Positions 5,387 to 5,734 of a stretch of 5,734 nucleotides of DNA are shown here, piece by piece. The stretch covers positions 1-5,734 of the forward strand of contig JAKSCF010000590.1 in the NCBI GenBank assembly GCA_022360735.1, written 5' to 3'. The notes under the pieces were generated by a model. That model was not told where the DNA came from. It did not search any database and saw only the letters and a list, made by a program, of their open reading frames with translations. Made by a program: the position numbers and the translations under genes. This DNA is from Clostridia bacterium (GTDB lineage: Bacteria > Bacillota_A > Clostridia > Peptostreptococcales > JAAYPU01). Position 1 is the first letter of the stretch. Each line of letters starts with the position of its first letter.

Positions 5387-5462
5387 ATTTAAACCTTTTC
5401 TTCCCCGCTGCGATACGCTTCAACACTTCCTTTTCCGTTCTGCTCAACTCACTTACCCCACG
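5385..5462 (-). pseudogene. Possible remnant of a LuxR-type helix-turn-helix
   Basis: A 25-codon minus-strand frame between two stops reads GVSELSRTEKEVLKRIAAGK followed by KRFK. 'LS..E.eVL..IA.Gk' is the typical first helix of the LuxR/GerE DNA-binding domain, but the following recognition helix (normally 'nkeIA..L.is') is missing and there is no start codon. If real, it is a relic of a response-regulator-type activator. The match is short and could be coincidence. The surrounding 5305-5600 region holds no other gene I can support. Confidence 0.22.
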
Positions 5463-5600
5463 TTAACCCCTCCCCCAATCTAGCTTTAGCGTATAGTATC
5501 ATATTTTAATTTTCGTGCATATTATGTTAATAAGAAAACTTCTGATTTGTAGCTTTCCATATCTCCCTTTCAAGTTGTATACTTAAATCAGTTTTAGATA

Positions 5601-5630
5601 TTGTAATCACCCCCAAGAATTTGATATAAT
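5601..5630 (+). promoter_or_regulatory. Candidate promoter for the gene at the right edge
   Basis: TTGTAA (5601-5606) and TATAAT (5625-5630) are 18 bases apart, with an extended -10 (TGATATAAT). An alternative pair overlaps it: TTGATA (5621-5626) and TATAAA (5643-5648), spacer 16. Either would drive the reading frame at 5686 with a leader of about 30-50 bases. Confidence 0.45.
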
Positions 5631-5685
5631 ATTGCAGAAATCTATAAAATGTTATATTCATACACTTTAAAAAGGAGAAACTAAA

Positions 5686-5734
5686 ATGAATGACAACAAT
5701 CAAATACCATCTTCAAACAATCCTATGACAACAA
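5686..5734 (+). CDS. N-terminus of an unidentified protein (3' end outside window)
   Basis: AAAGGAG (5671-5677) lies 8 bases before ATG, and a good promoter candidate lies further upstream, so this is a real gene start. Only 16 residues are visible: MNDNNQIPSSNNPMTT. This hydrophilic Asn/Ser/Pro-rich lead resembles the flexible cytoplasmic N-terminus of many small clostridial membrane proteins, but nothing here identifies the family. It is divergent from the serine hydrolase, with about 490 bases between the two starts, so no shared promoter is implied. Confidence 0.75.
   Translation, partial: MNDNNQIPSSNNPMTT

Overview
The window is AT-rich, with strong AGGAG-type ribosome binding sites and strict A/T bias at degenerate positions. 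It encodes a DUF4489 protein (a family I know from spore-forming Clostridia) and carries remnants of IS3- and ISLre2-type transposase genes. Together these point to an anaerobic, endospore-forming Firmicute (class Clostridia, possibly Lachnospiraceae or Clostridiaceae). It reads as an accessory chromosomal region: isolated single genes, each with its own control signals, separated by decayed mobile and coding DNA. I see no rRNA, tRNA or CRISPR array.

Layout. (1) 1-249: the probable last codons of a plus-strand gene, then non-coding DNA with two inverted repeats. (2) 250-1533, minus: a very AT-rich 427-residue protein I do not recognise. It has weak PIN-nuclease-like landmarks and an uninterrupted T14 tract in its coding strand, where any one-base slip would stop translation almost at once. 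(3) 1550-2550: a gene graveyard with the C-terminal end of an IS3-family transposase, an almost perfect palindrome, an ISLre2-family transposase fragment with an internal stop, a plus-strand terminator, and a 45-codon orphan reading frame on the minus strand. (4) 2564-3697, plus: a cysteine-rich protein made of two DUF4489 domains in tandem. (5) 3698-3951: no intact gene. (6) 3952-5193, minus: a membrane-anchored serine hydrolase of the class C beta-lactamase/DD-peptidase family, behind a consensus sigma-A promoter. (7) 5305-5685: mostly non-coding, with a possible LuxR-helix remnant and a promoter and ribosome binding site leading into (8) a gene starting at 5686 and cut by the window end.

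The genes do not form an operon and nothing shows that they share a pathway. The DUF4489 gene and the hydrolase converge. The most notable points are the tandem DUF4489 protein, whose cysteine layout would suit a disulfide-linked, possibly spore-surface, structure, and the homopolymer in the unknown gene, which could make its expression phase-variable. Both are inferences.
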